NCBI GenBank assembly: GCA_945874855.1
Contig: CAMCIP010000038.1
Location: 1 to 13,957, forward strand
Source: Brevundimonas vancanneytii
GTDB lineage: Bacteria > Pseudomonadota > Alphaproteobacteria > Caulobacterales > Caulobacteraceae
DNA: 13,957 nucleotides
Direction of reading: 5' to 3'
Part shown: in pieces, positions 1 to 7,210 of the stretch
Position numbering within the stretch: position 1 is the first letter of the stretch
How the letters are laid out: every line of letters starts with the position of its first letter
Program-made: the position numbers and the translations under genes
Notes under the pieces: generated by a model
Told to the model about the DNA's origin: nothing
The model's database searches: none
What the model saw: only the letters and a program-made list of their open reading frames with translations

Positions 1-722
1 ACGTCGTTGCGCTGGAACAGGTTGGTGGCGGCCCACAGACCGTCACGGCCCCCGCGCCGGCCGATCGCCTCACGCGCCTGCGGGTTGTCCTGGGGCTCGC
101 CATAGGGGCCGTACAGGGCATCGTGCAGGCGGGCCAGGGTGCGATAGCCGGCCGCGTCCTGGGTCGACAGGATGTAGATCACCCGGTCGCGCACCGCCTC
201 CTGCTCGTCGCGGGTCATCTGCGACAGGGCGCGGTTCAGGCGCGCATAGGCGCCGCGACGCTCATGGGCCCGGCAGTCGTCATAGCGTGACAGGGGACGC
301 AGGCCGCCGAACACGCCGCGCTCGACCCGGTTGATGGGAGCGAAGCCCTCCTCATTGGCCAGGGCCATGGCCAACCAGACGGCGCTCTCGATCGGGTCCT
401 CGATATTCTTGTCGGTGGCCCGCAGCGCGCCGTAGCGGGAGCCCAGCTCCAACTGGGCGAAGAAGTCGCCGCGGAAGGCCGCCTTGCGCAGGGCGCGCAG
501 CCCCGTCTCCTGGGCGTTGAACTCCGCGCCCGTGAGAGCGGCGGGGCGGGGGCAACCTTCCTCGGCGCCCGCGCCGGTCTTGCGGAAGAAGCCCGGGCTC
601 TGCTCGCCGCAGGCCGAAAGGAACAGCAGGGTCAGAATCAGCAGCACGGCGACGACCGCCACGGGCACGCGGCCCGGCCCTTGAAGGCCGCGATCGTCCT
701 GTATGACGCCGCGTTCGGACAT
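1..722 (-). CDS. Sel1-like envelope lipoprotein (C-terminus outside window)
   Basis: Reading the minus strand from ATG at 722 gives about 240 codons that run off the left edge. A short polar stretch of about 19 residues precedes a hydrophobic segment (about 20-37) ending in the lipobox LSAC with Cys38, so the product should be a lipoprotein exported by Sec and processed by signal peptidase II. Residues about 78-126 (AAFRGDFFAQLELGSRYG, then SAVWLAMALANEEG) resemble a Sel1/TPR-type helical repeat, a fold used for protein contacts. Cys57 and a later Cys in DDCRAHERRG could form a disulfide. GAGG lies 7 bases before the chosen ATG; an in-frame ATG at 734 is possible but its GAGGGG abuts it. A perfect CtrA box lies 45 bases upstream, suggesting cell-cycle control. 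Exact role unknown. Confidence 0.8.
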   Translation of the reverse strand, partial: MSERGVIQDDRGLQGPGRVPVAVVAVLLILTLLFLSACGEQSPGFFRKTGAGAEEGCPRPAALTGAEFNAQETGLRALRKAAFRGDFFAQLELGSRYGALRATDKNIEDPIESAVWLAMALANEEGFAPINRVERGVFGGLRPLSRYDDCRAHERRGAYARLNRALSQMTRDEQEAVRDRVIYILSTQDAAGYRTLARLHDALYGPYGEPQDNPQAREAIGRRGGRDGLWAATNLFQRND

Positions 723-766
723 GCTTTGCCTCATCCCCTCACGCCACACTGCCGACGCTGCGCCTG

Positions 767-781
767 TTAACCATTCCTTAA
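767..781. promoter_or_regulatory. Full CtrA binding box
   Basis: The sequence TTAACCATTCCTTAA matches the CtrA consensus TTAA-N7-TTAA exactly, and its first half also matches the preferred TTAACC form. It lies 45 bases upstream of the lipoprotein start at 722, where it could overlap the -35 region of a minus-strand promoter. A lone TTAAC half-site follows at 817. I noticed no other TTAA in this GC-rich window by eye. The divergent methionine sulfoxide reductase gene starts about 200 bases away and is a less likely target. Activation versus repression cannot be told from sequence. Confidence 0.7.
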
Positions 782-979
782 ACCGACGGTCCGGTCCAGT
801 GAACTTCGTGTCAAGGTTAACGTATCGGGACACAGAGCGGCACCGGACCGTGGCCGGAATGTGACGATGGACGCCCCCGCCGTTGAAATGGCGAGAGGTT
901 TCTCCATCGACGCGAGCGTCTGGCGTGGTCGGCCAAGGCCTCCCATATGCCGGCTTCCCGATTTCCAGCGAGACCGCGC

Positions 980-1477
980 ATGGCCCACGTCGCCCGCACC
1001 GACCGACCCGCCGACAAGGCCGAGCGCTATGCGGAGGTCGAAAACGAGATCCTGGCCGTGCTGGAAGGCGAGACGGACCTCACCGCGCGCATGGCGACGG
1101 TCGCCTCCATGCTGGCCGACGCCTTCGATCACTTCTTCTGGACGGGATTCTATCGCGTGGACCCGTCCAACGATCGGGAGCTGGTGGTCGGTCCCTACCA
1201 GGGCACACTGGGTTGTCTGCGAATCGCCTTCGGACGTGGTGTGTGTGGCACGGCGGCCGGAACGGGAACGACCCAGATCGTCGATGACGTCCACGCCTTC
1301 CCCGGGCACATCGCCTGCGATTCGCGCTCGATGAGCGAGATCGTGGTTCCGGTGTACGACGCCGATGGTCGCCTGATCGCCGTGTTCGACGTCGACGCTA
1401 CAACGCCCGCCGCCTTCGACGCCGTGGACGCCGCGGCACTGCAACGGATGCTGGCCAAGGTCTTCAGCGCCGGTTGA
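980..1477 (+). CDS. msrC: Free methionine-R-sulfoxide reductase (GAF-type fRMsr)
   Basis: This cytosolic enzyme reduces free (not protein-bound) L-methionine-R-sulfoxide, usually with thioredoxin, as part of oxidative stress repair. The 165-residue product is one GAF domain. The three family cysteines are present as Cys79 (GTLGCLRI), Cys89 (GRGVCGTAA) and Cys113 (GHIACD), with spacings of 10 and 24 residues that equal those of E. coli YebR/MsrC (84, 94, 118). The motifs DVHAFPGHIACD and SEIVVPV are typical of the family. I chose ATG 980 because the following residues align with the family start; ATG 947 in the same frame only adds a short Arg/Pro-rich stretch. Neither start has a strong ribosome site. 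The SDR gene follows after 50 bases on the same strand, so they may share a transcript. Confidence 0.92.
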   Translation: MAHVARTDRPADKAERYAEVENEILAVLEGETDLTARMATVASMLADAFDHFFWTGFYRVDPSNDRELVVGPYQGTLGCLRIAFGRGVCGTAAGTGTTQIVDDVHAFPGHIACDSRSMSEIVVPVYDADGRLIAVFDVDATTPAAFDAVDAAALQRMLAKVFSAG

Positions 1478-1527
1478 TCGGGGCCACCGGGGGCCTATGG
1501 TCCGCGGCGAACCCGCAGGAGCCGCAG

Positions 1528-2205
1528 ATGGATCAAGGCGTCGTCGTCATCACCGGGGGCCAGGGCGTGCTGGGCGCCGCGACCGCGGCCCTGGCCCTCG
1601 AGCGGGGCTGGACCGTGGCCCTGATCGACCATGCCCCGGGCGACGCCGAGGCCCCGGACCAGCTGACACTCGGCGGGGTCGACCTGACCGACGCCGACGC
1701 GGCCCGGGCGGCGATGCAGGCCGTCGCCGACCGGTTCGGCGGGATCGATGCCCTGCTGAACATCGCCGGCGGTTTCGTCTGGCAGACGACGGAGGCCGAC
1801 GCCCCCGCGCATGAGAAGATGTTCCGCCTGAACCTGATGACCTGCCTGAACGCCACGCGCGCCGCCCTGCCCTGGCTGAAGCGCAGCCCCGAGGGGCGGG
1901 TGGTCAACGTCGGGGCCAATGGCGCGGTGAAGGCCGAGGCCGGAATGGGTGCCTATGCGGCGTCCAAGGCGGGCGTGCACCGACTGACCGAGGCCCTCGC
2001 CCGCGAACTGAAGGACACGACCGTGACGGTCAACGCGGTCCTGCCGTCGATTCTGGACACGCCGCAGAACCGCAAGGACATGCCGGACGCCGACCCCGGC
2101 GACTGGGTCACGCCGCGGGACCTGGCCGCGGTCATGCTGTTCCTGGCCTCGCCCGGGGCCCGGGCGGTGCGCGGCGCCCTGGTGCCCGTGACGGGACGGG
2201 TCTGA
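1528..2205 (+). CDS. Short-chain dehydrogenase resembling quinoid dihydropteridine reductase
   Basis: A 225-residue Rossmann-fold NAD(P)H oxidoreductase. The nucleotide-binding motif TGGQGVLG is at 9-16, NIAGG at 78-82, and the catalytic pair is Tyr143 and Lys147 (YAASK). The residue 13 before Tyr, normally Ser in classical SDRs, is Ala130. The same Ala, Tyr, Lys arrangement is known from eukaryotic dihydropteridine reductase (QDPR), and LDTPQNRKDMPDAD (177-189) closely resembles the QDPR segment LDTPMNRKSMPEAD. A pterin or quinonoid substrate is therefore plausible, but no phenylalanine hydroxylase gene is in view, so the substrate is unproven. ATG 1528 is preferred over TTG 1474 because AGGAG lies 6 bases before it and the protein then starts directly at the first beta strand. 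The stop is 5 bases before the next start. Confidence 0.88.
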   Translation: MDQGVVVITGGQGVLGAATAALALERGWTVALIDHAPGDAEAPDQLTLGGVDLTDADAARAAMQAVADRFGGIDALLNIAGGFVWQTTEADAPAHEKMFRLNLMTCLNATRAALPWLKRSPEGRVVNVGANGAVKAEAGMGAYAASKAGVHRLTEALARELKDTTVTVNAVLPSILDTPQNRKDMPDADPGDWVTPRDLAAVMLFLASPGARAVRGALVPVTGRV

Positions 2206-2210
2206 CGCCC

Positions 2211-3032
2211 ATGCCGGCCCGCAGTGTCCTGTTCCTGCCGGCGTCCAATCCCCGCGCGATCGACAAGGCGCGGAGCCTCGACTGCGACGTGGCGATCCTC
2301 GATCTGGAAGACGCCGTGGCCCCCGAGGCCAAGGCCCAGGCGCGGGCCGCGGCGGCCAGCGCCGTGCGCGACGGCGGCTTCGGTCCGCGGCTGGGCGTGC
2401 GGGTCAACGGGGCCGACACGGATTGGGGCGCCGACGACCTGACGGCCCTCGCCGAGGTCGGGGCGGCGCTGATCGTCCTGCCCAAGATCGAGGAGTCGAC
2501 CGCCGTGGTTTGCGCTGCCGAGGGGGTCCCGAGCGCGCGGCTGTGGGCCATGATCGAGACGCCGCCGGCCCTGTTCCGCCTGCCGGAGATCGCCGGCGCC
2601 CATCCCGCGCTGGAGGCCCTGATGCCCGGCGTCAACGATCTGGCCGCCGCGCTGGGCACGGGCGCAAGCGACGACCGTGAGCCGCTCAAGCCGTGGCTGG
2701 CCGCAGTGGTGGCCGCCGCCCGCGCCCGCGGCATCGCCGCGATCGACGGCGTGTTCAACCGCTTTGCCGACGACGAAGGTCTGGCCCGGGAATGTGCGCA
2801 AGGGGCCCTTTACGGCTTCGACGGCAAGAGCCTGATCCACCCGCGCCAGATCGGTGCCGCCAATGCGGCCTTTTCTCCCTCGCCGGAAGCCGTGGCCCGG
2901 GCCCGCGCGATCGTGGCCGCCTTCGACACGCCGGAGGCGCAGGGTCGGGGCGCGGTCCCGATCAACGGCGAAATGGTGGAGCGCCTCCACCTCGAAGCCG
3001 CCCGTCGAACCCTGCGACGAGCCGGGGAGTGA
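2211..3032 (+). CDS. HpcH/HpaI aldolase / CitE-like CoA-ester lyase
   Basis: A 273-residue TIM-barrel protein of the family that includes the citrate lyase beta subunit and malyl-CoA/citramalyl-CoA lyases, which cleave or form C-C bonds of CoA thioesters with Mg2+. Visible signatures are LFLPASNPR (7-15), ILDLEDAV (29-36), the substrate-binding Arg64 in RVNG, Glu116 in MIETP and Asp143 in GVNDL as metal ligands, and GFDGKSLIHPRQI (202-214), typical of CitE-like stand-alone lyases. No citrate lyase alpha or gamma subunit is nearby, so a citrate lyase complex is unlikely. The start is 5 bases after the SDR stop with no clear ribosome site, and its TGA overlaps the GTG start of kpsC, so all three genes are probably translated together. 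The precise substrate cannot be assigned. Confidence 0.87.
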   Translation: MPARSVLFLPASNPRAIDKARSLDCDVAILDLEDAVAPEAKAQARAAAASAVRDGGFGPRLGVRVNGADTDWGADDLTALAEVGAALIVLPKIEESTAVVCAAEGVPSARLWAMIETPPALFRLPEIAGAHPALEALMPGVNDLAAALGTGASDDREPLKPWLAAVVAAARARGIAAIDGVFNRFADDEGLARECAQGALYGFDGKSLIHPRQIGAANAAFSPSPEAVARARAIVAAFDTPEAQGRGAVPINGEMVERLHLEAARRTLRRAGE

Positions 3033-5038
3033 CCCGGCCGCAACCCGCCTGGGCCTGCACCCCTGGCCTTCTGGGACTGCACCACCGCGAGGCCCTGCTG
3101 CCCGAGTTCGCCTTTCGCGCCTTGCCGGGGCCGGACGTACGGACGGTGCTGGGCTGGGGTCGCAAGCCCTCGTCCACGGCCGGACGGGTCTGGGCGGACC
3201 TGACGCAACGGCCCTATGTCGCCCTGGAGGACGGCTTTCTGCGGTCGGTCGGCCTGGGCGAGGCGGGGACGCCGTCGATGGGGCTGCTGGTCGACGACCT
3301 GGGCGTCCATTACGACGCGCGGCGGCCGTCGCGGATGGAGGCGACCGTCGCCGTCGGGGCCACGCCGGACCAGCGCGCCCGCGCCCGGGCCCTGCTGGAC
3401 TCGATCGTCACCCAGGGTCTGTCCAAGACCAACCTCGGCCGGCCGCTGGACCCCGGTGTCCTCAAGCCCGGGCGGCGAATCCTGCTGGTGGACCAGACGG
3501 CGGGCGACGCCTCCCTTGCGGGCGGCTTCGTCGGCCCGGACGCCTTCGCGGCCATGCTGGCGGCGGCACGGCGGGAGGAGGCGGGCGCCCAGCTGATCGT
3601 CAAGCGCCACCCGGCCGTCACCGCGGGGCTGAAGCGCGGCTGTCTGGACGGGCTGGACCTGACCGGGCTGACGCTGGTCGATGACGTGCGCGCTTCCGAC
3701 CTGCTGGCCGCGGTGGATGCGGTCTGGTGCGTGACCAGCGGCCTGGGTTTCGAGGCCCTGTGGCGCGGCCTGCCGGTGCGGACCTTTGGCGTACCCTTCT
3801 ATGCGGGCTGGGGCCTGACTCAGGATGCCCTTGTCCCCCCGCGTCGGGGCGTCGATCGGTCGGTCGAGGATCTGGCCCATGCGGCACTTGTGGCCTGCGC
3901 GCGTTGGGTCGACCCGGTCACGGAACGGGCCTGCGAGCCCGAGGAGGCGGTGGCGCGGCTCGGTGCCCTGACCCGGCGGGCGCGTCGGCTGGAGGGGCGC
4001 TGGCACGCCGTCGGCTTCACCCCGCCCAAGCGCGGCCCGGTGCGCAGGCTGATGAACGCGCCGCGCGCGCGACTGACCTTTCACGCCGCGACCTCCACCG
4101 CCCTCCACGCCGCCCAGGCCGAGGGCGGACGGCTGCTGGTCTGGGCCGGGCGGGAGCCGGACACCCTGGCCGAGGGGGCGGACCGCGCCAGGGTCGCCCT
4201 GTGGCGGATGGAGGACGGCTTCCTGCGGTCGCGGGGGCTGGGCTCGGACTTCACGCCCGCCCTGTCCGCGGTGCTGGACGGGACGGGCGTTCACCATGAT
4301 CCGGCCGGGCCCTCGGATCTGGAGCGGTTGATCCAGGCGGGTGCCTCGCCGGGCGATCGCGCGCGGGCGGCGGCGCTTCGAACGCGGATCACGCGGGCGG
4401 GGTTGAGCAAATACAATCTGGGCGGTGCCGCGCCGCCCGACTGGCCGCGGGATCGCGAACGCATCCTGGTGGTCGGCCAGGTCGAGGATGACCGTTCGGT
4501 GCTGCGCGGCTGCGGGGCGATCCGCACCAACGCCGCCCTGCTGACGGCCGTGCGCGCGGCCCGGCCGCACGCCTTTCTGATCTGGCGCGACCATCCCGAC
4601 GTGCGAGCCGGCAATCGGGTCGGCGCGCTGGGGGCGGAGGCGGAGCGGCTGGCCGACGCCCGGGCCGACGACCTGGACGTCTCCGCCTGTCTGGATGCCT
4701 GCGACGCCCTGGCCACCCTGACCTCGCTGGCGGGGTTCGAGGCCCTGATGCGCGGCAAGCAGGTGATGACCTTCGGCCGTCCCTTCTACGCCGGCTGGGG
4801 CCTGACGGAGGACGTGCTGACCATACCGCGCCGCACAGCCCGGCCGACGCTGGACGATCTGGTCGCCGCCGCCCTGATCCACCACCCCCTCTATGTCGCG
4901 CCCAACGGCCTGCCCTGCGAGGTCGAGGATCTGGTCGCGGTTCTGGAGGCCGGGTCGAGCCCTGCGCCGGCTCGTCGGCCCCGCGCGCTGCGGGCCGTGT
5001 CGGCCACCCTCGACCGGCGCCCGCCGCCGCCGTATTGA
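3029..5038 (+). CDS. kpsC: KpsC-type capsular polysaccharide beta-Kdo transferase, two modules
   Basis: The 669-residue product matches the length of E. coli KpsC (about 675). It contains two related glycosyltransferase modules, about 60-270 and 388-600, with the same motifs repeated in order: EDGFLRS (67, 395), GLSK-x-NLG (130, 458), a glycine/aspartate strand (LLVDQTAGD, LVVGQVEDD), an HP motif (KRHPAV, RDHPDV), and FYAGWGLT (257, 586). KpsC acts at the cytoplasmic face of the inner membrane and adds the alternating beta-linked Kdo residues that join group 2-type capsules to lysophosphatidylglycerol. The start is GTG 3029, which overlaps the TGA of the upstream lyase (GTGA); the open frame further upstream is a shadow of that gene. 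No kpsS, kpsF/U, or exporter genes kpsDEMT are in the window, so this copy appears isolated from a capsule locus. The tail ends in a proline run. Confidence 0.93.
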   Translation: MTRPQPAWACTPGLLGLHHREALLPEFAFRALPGPDVRTVLGWGRKPSSTAGRVWADLTQRPYVALEDGFLRSVGLGEAGTPSMGLLVDDLGVHYDARRPSRMEATVAVGATPDQRARARALLDSIVTQGLSKTNLGRPLDPGVLKPGRRILLVDQTAGDASLAGGFVGPDAFAAMLAAARREEAGAQLIVKRHPAVTAGLKRGCLDGLDLTGLTLVDDVRASDLLAAVDAVWCVTSGLGFEALWRGLPVRTFGVPFYAGWGLTQDALVPPRRGVDRSVEDLAHAALVACARWVDPVTERACEPEEAVARLGALTRRARRLEGRWHAVGFTPPKRGPVRRLMNAPRARLTFHAATSTALHAAQAEGGRLLVWAGREPDTLAEGADRARVALWRMEDGFLRSRGLGSDFTPALSAVLDGTGVHHDPAGPSDLERLIQAGASPGDRARAAALRTRITRAGLSKYNLGGAAPPDWPRDRERILVVGQVEDDRSVLRGCGAIRTNAALLTAVRAARPHAFLIWRDHPDVRAGNRVGALGAEAERLADARADDLDVSACLDACDALATLTSLAGFEALMRGKQVMTFGRPFYAGWGLTEDVLTIPRRTARPTLDDLVAAALIHHPLYVAPNGLPCEVEDLVAVLEAGSSPAPARRPRALRAVSATLDRRPPPPY

Positions 5039-5054
5039 AGCCCTCGGGGGCGAT

Positions 5055-5096
5055 GTCCCTCAAGCCGCGAGCCGCCGCGCGGCAAGCGATAGGGAC
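5055..5096 (+). promoter_or_regulatory. Nested hairpin that pairs the ribosome binding site of the FabH-like gene
   Basis: GTCCCT (5055-5060) pairs with AGGGAC (5091-5096), and inside it GCCGCG (5064-5069) pairs with CGCGGC (5078-5083) around an 8-base loop. The right outer arm contains AGGGA (5091-5095), the only plausible ribosome site for the TTG start at 5106. An ATG at 5053 opens an 18-codon frame across the structure; its TGA (5107-5109) overlaps the TTG. Translation of that frame could open the hairpin. This is an inference from base pairing; with such high GC, chance pairing is possible. Confidence 0.35.
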
Positions 5097-5105
5097 CACA
5101 CCAAG

Positions 5106-6224
5106 TTGACCAAAGCCGTCATCGCCGCCACCGGCCTGTTCACGCCGGATCAGTCGATCAGCAACGCCGAGCTGGTCGCCGCCTACAACGCCTGGGCCGA
5201 GCGCTGGAACGCCGACCATGCCGCCCGGATCGCCGGGGGCGATGTCGACGCCCTGACGCCGTCCTCGGTGGAGTTCATCGAGAAGGCCTCGGGCATCAAG
5301 AGCCGCTTCGTGCTCGACAAGGCCGGCGTCATCGACCCGGCCCGCATGGCCCCGAACATTCCGGAGCGGCCCAATGAGGAGCTGTCGGTCATGGCCGAGA
5401 TGGCGGTCAAGGCCGCCCGCGAGGCCCTGGCCGCCTGGGGCAAGCCGGCGTCGGAGATCGGCGCAGTGCTGTGCGCCGCCTCCAACATGCAGCGTCCCTA
5501 TCCGGCCATGGCCATCGAGGTGCAGCAGGCGCTGGGGATCGAGGGCTTCGCCTTCGACATGAACGTGGCCTGTTCCTCGGCCACTTTCGGCATCAAGACG
5601 GCCGCGGACTTCATCGCCTCGGGCTCGGTCAAGGCCGTGCTCATGGTCAATCCGGAGATCTGCTCGGCCCATCTGAACTTCAAGGACCGCGACAGCCACT
5701 TCATCTTCGGCGACGTGGCCACCGCCGTGATCGTGGAGAGCGCCGAAACCGCCGGCCCCGGCGGCTGGGACATTCTCGGCACGCGGCTGAAGACGGTCTT
5801 CTCCAACAACATCCGCAACAATTTCGGCTTCCTGAACAACGCCGCACCCGAAGGCATCGGCGCGCCCGACAAGATGTTCGTCCAGCAGGGACGAAAGGTC
5901 TTCAAGGACGTGGTGCCCATGGTCTCCGACATGATCGTGGACCACGCCCGCGAACTGGGGCTGGAGCCGACCGGTCTGAAGCGGCTGTGGCTGCACCAGG
6001 CCAACATCAACATGAACGAGATGATCGGCCGCAAGGTGCTGGGCCGCGACCCTGACGCGGACGAGAACGTCATCATCCTCGACGCCTACGCCAACACCTC
6101 TTCCGCCGGATCCATCATCGCCTTCCACCTGCGTCAGGACGGGATCGCGGCGGGCGAGACCGGTCTGATCTGCAGCTTCGGCGCGGGCTATTCGGCCGGC
6201 ACGGTGTTTGTCCGCAAGCGCTGA
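5106..6224 (+). CDS. Beta-ketoacyl-ACP synthase III (FabH-like, long form)
   Basis: A 372-residue thiolase-fold condensing enzyme that joins an acyl-CoA primer to malonyl-ACP. The catalytic triad is visible as Cys156 (NVACSSATFG), His297 (LHQANINMN) and Asn330 (YANTSSAGS). The protein is about 50 residues longer than E. coli FabH, mostly from an N-terminal insertion (about 25-95, with EFIEKASGIKSRFVLDKAG). That insertion and the NNIRNNFGFLN motif fit the FabH-like group that includes Pseudomonas aeruginosa PA3286, which feeds medium-chain acyl-CoA from beta-oxidation back into fatty acid synthesis; substrate preference here is inferred. The start is TTG 5106, because no in-frame ATG or GTG fits the conserved N-terminus TKAVIAATGLFTP. 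AGGGA lies 10 bases upstream within a possible hairpin. kpsC ends 67 bases earlier. Confidence 0.92.
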   Translation: MTKAVIAATGLFTPDQSISNAELVAAYNAWAERWNADHAARIAGGDVDALTPSSVEFIEKASGIKSRFVLDKAGVIDPARMAPNIPERPNEELSVMAEMAVKAAREALAAWGKPASEIGAVLCAASNMQRPYPAMAIEVQQALGIEGFAFDMNVACSSATFGIKTAADFIASGSVKAVLMVNPEICSAHLNFKDRDSHFIFGDVATAVIVESAETAGPGGWDILGTRLKTVFSNNIRNNFGFLNNAAPEGIGAPDKMFVQQGRKVFKDVVPMVSDMIVDHARELGLEPTGLKRLWLHQANINMNEMIGRKVLGRDPDADENVIILDAYANTSSAGSIIAFHLRQDGIAAGETGLICSFGAGYSAGTVFVRKR

Positions 6225-6307
6225 CCGTTCACGATTTCGCGCTGAGGCTTGCACCTGCCGGGCGTTTTTGCGAACCGTTTGCCGGTCGAGAACAAGGGGG
6301 AACCCGA

Positions 6308-6574
6308 ATGACTCAGACGGACGGCAGGACGCCGGTGAACGATCCCCTGATCTGGGACATGGCCGAGGTGCTGAAGCGCTTCGGCGGCTCGGCCCATCAG
6401 ACCGTGGTCATCGACTGCGTGGCGGCCATGCGACGACAGCGGGGCGAGCCGGTCGCCAAGCCCGACCTCGCCGCCCGCATCCTTGAGCTGCTGGAAACCT
6501 GCCGCGAATTCTTCGTCCGCCCCTTCGGCGAAGGCTCGCAGCGTTGGGCCCTGGCGCCGGGTCTGGCCGTCTGA
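6308..6574 (+). CDS. Small conserved-looking protein of unknown function (88 aa)
   Basis: An 88-residue soluble protein with no signal peptide or membrane segment. AGGGGG lies about 9 bases before the ATG, a strong ribosome site. I do not recognise the family. Predicted character: helices at about 13-25 (PLIWDMAEVLKRFGG) and 27-45 (a segment with VVIDCVAAMRRQRG), a further helix at 53-68 (DLAARILELLETCREFF), and a short strand pair at the C-terminus (RPFGEGSQRWAL). Three helices followed by a basic hairpin would suit a small winged-helix domain, but no recognised DNA-binding motif is evident, so this is only a guess. It lies 83 bases after the FabH-like gene on the same strand and is followed by repeat copy 1. 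Confidence 0.75.
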   Translation: MTQTDGRTPVNDPLIWDMAEVLKRFGGSAHQTVVIDCVAAMRRQRGEPVAKPDLAARILELLETCREFFVRPFGEGSQRWALAPGLAV

Positions 6575-6584
6575 TCTGACAGCC

Positions 6585-6671
6585 GTCATCCCGGCCGCAG
6601 AGCCGGGATCGCCGCGGACGCCGGCGGTCAGGTCGATCCCGGATAAGTCCTTGCGGACTTTCCGGGATGAC
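6585..6671. repeat. Structured intergenic repeat, copy 1 (convergent junction)
   Basis: The 87-bp element is bounded by GTCATCCCGG and CCGGGATGAC, which are reverse complements. It holds a 5' hairpin (ATCCCGGC, loop CGCAGA, GCCGGGAT; 6588-6609) and a 3' hairpin (ATCCCGGA, bulged T, AAGTCC, loop TTGC, GGACTT, TCCGGGAT; 6636-6668). A second copy lies at 8026-8110 with the same 31 starting bases. It sits between the ends of two convergent genes, so it may form the 3' end of both transcripts. There is no T-run, so it is not a classical Rho-independent terminator. Confidence 0.9.
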
Positions 6672-6685
6672 TTCCTGAACGTGAC

Positions 6686-7210
6686 TCAGAACTTGCGCAC
6701 GTAGCCCAGCGACCAGACGTCGGCTTCGCCGCCGTCGTTGGTGAAGTCGCGGCGGGTCCAGTCGGCGCGGATGCCGTTCCGGTCGTCGATGAAGTAGTTG
6801 GCGCCGACGCCGTAGTTCCAGCTCTCGCCGGAATCGCTGGCCGAGACGCCCGCGGCCGAGGCCTCGATCTCGGTCGTGCCATAGCCGAGGCGGCCGAACA
6901 GTTCGAAGTTCGGCGTGACCGGCAGGATGCCGACAGCATAGACGGCGGCGTCATACTCGTGCTCGACGTTGGCGGTCACCGCGCCGATCGTAAGGTCGTC
7001 GTCGGCCACGCCGAACGAGGCCTCGCCCTCGACGGCGAAGTTCGGATTGATCTTGTAGCCCAGACGTCCGGTCACAGCGCCCAGGTCGACGCCGTCGGCC
7101 TCGACTTGCGAATAGCTCACCGCGCCATAGACGTTGGACGGGTCCTGCGCCATCGCGGGAGCGGCGATCAGAGCAGCCGCGGTTACGGTATAAAGAAAGA
7201 CGTTACGCAT
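6686..7210 (-). CDS. Outer-membrane beta-barrel protein (OmpA-like/porin family)
   Basis: The 174-residue precursor starts with a clear Sec signal peptide (1-21, ending APAMA before QDPS). The rest alternates polar and aromatic residues in amphipathic strands, for example VYGAVSYSQVEADG, VTGRLGYKINPNFAVEGEASFG, FELFGRLGYG and WNYGVGANYFI, and ends LGYVRKF, the terminal aromatic beta-signal read by the BAM complex. The size suits a small barrel of about eight strands, as in the OMP_b-brl family. I chose ATG 7210 because it begins the signal peptide, with GGAG 10 bases upstream; the GTG at 7243 only adds residues unsuited to a signal peptide. The function is likely structural or adhesive and cannot be refined. 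It diverges from the lipoprotein gene across a 218-base region. Confidence 0.88.
   Translation of the reverse strand: MRNVFLYTVTAAALIAAPAMAQDPSNVYGAVSYSQVEADGVDLGAVTGRLGYKINPNFAVEGEASFGVADDDLTIGAVTANVEHEYDAAVYAVGILPVTPNFELFGRLGYGTTEIEASAAGVSASDSGESWNYGVGANYFIDDRNGIRADWTRRDFTNDGGEADVWSLGYVRKF

Noticed and set aside
817..831. Second CtrA site at the lone TTAAC
   Set aside because: Only a half-site is present; the second TTAA at the required spacing is missing.
1474..1527. Upstream TTG start for the SDR gene
   Set aside because: It overlaps the stop of the previous gene and adds 18 residues not found in the fold, while ATG 1528 has AGGAG at ideal spacing.
2693..3028. N-terminal extension of the kpsC reading frame
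   Set aside because: This part lies inside the lyase gene in another frame and is Arg-rich; KpsC length and motifs fit the GTG at 3029.
2810..6254. Very long minus-strand open frames (691 and 621 codons) opposite kpsC and the FabH-like gene
   Set aside because: They lie antisense to well-recognised genes, have Arg/Gly/His-rich low-complexity composition, and show no domain. High GC at third positions makes stop codons rare on the opposite strand.
6585..6671. Classical Rho-independent terminator at repeat copy 1
   Set aside because: Strong stems are present but no run of T follows in either direction, so intrinsic termination is not supported.
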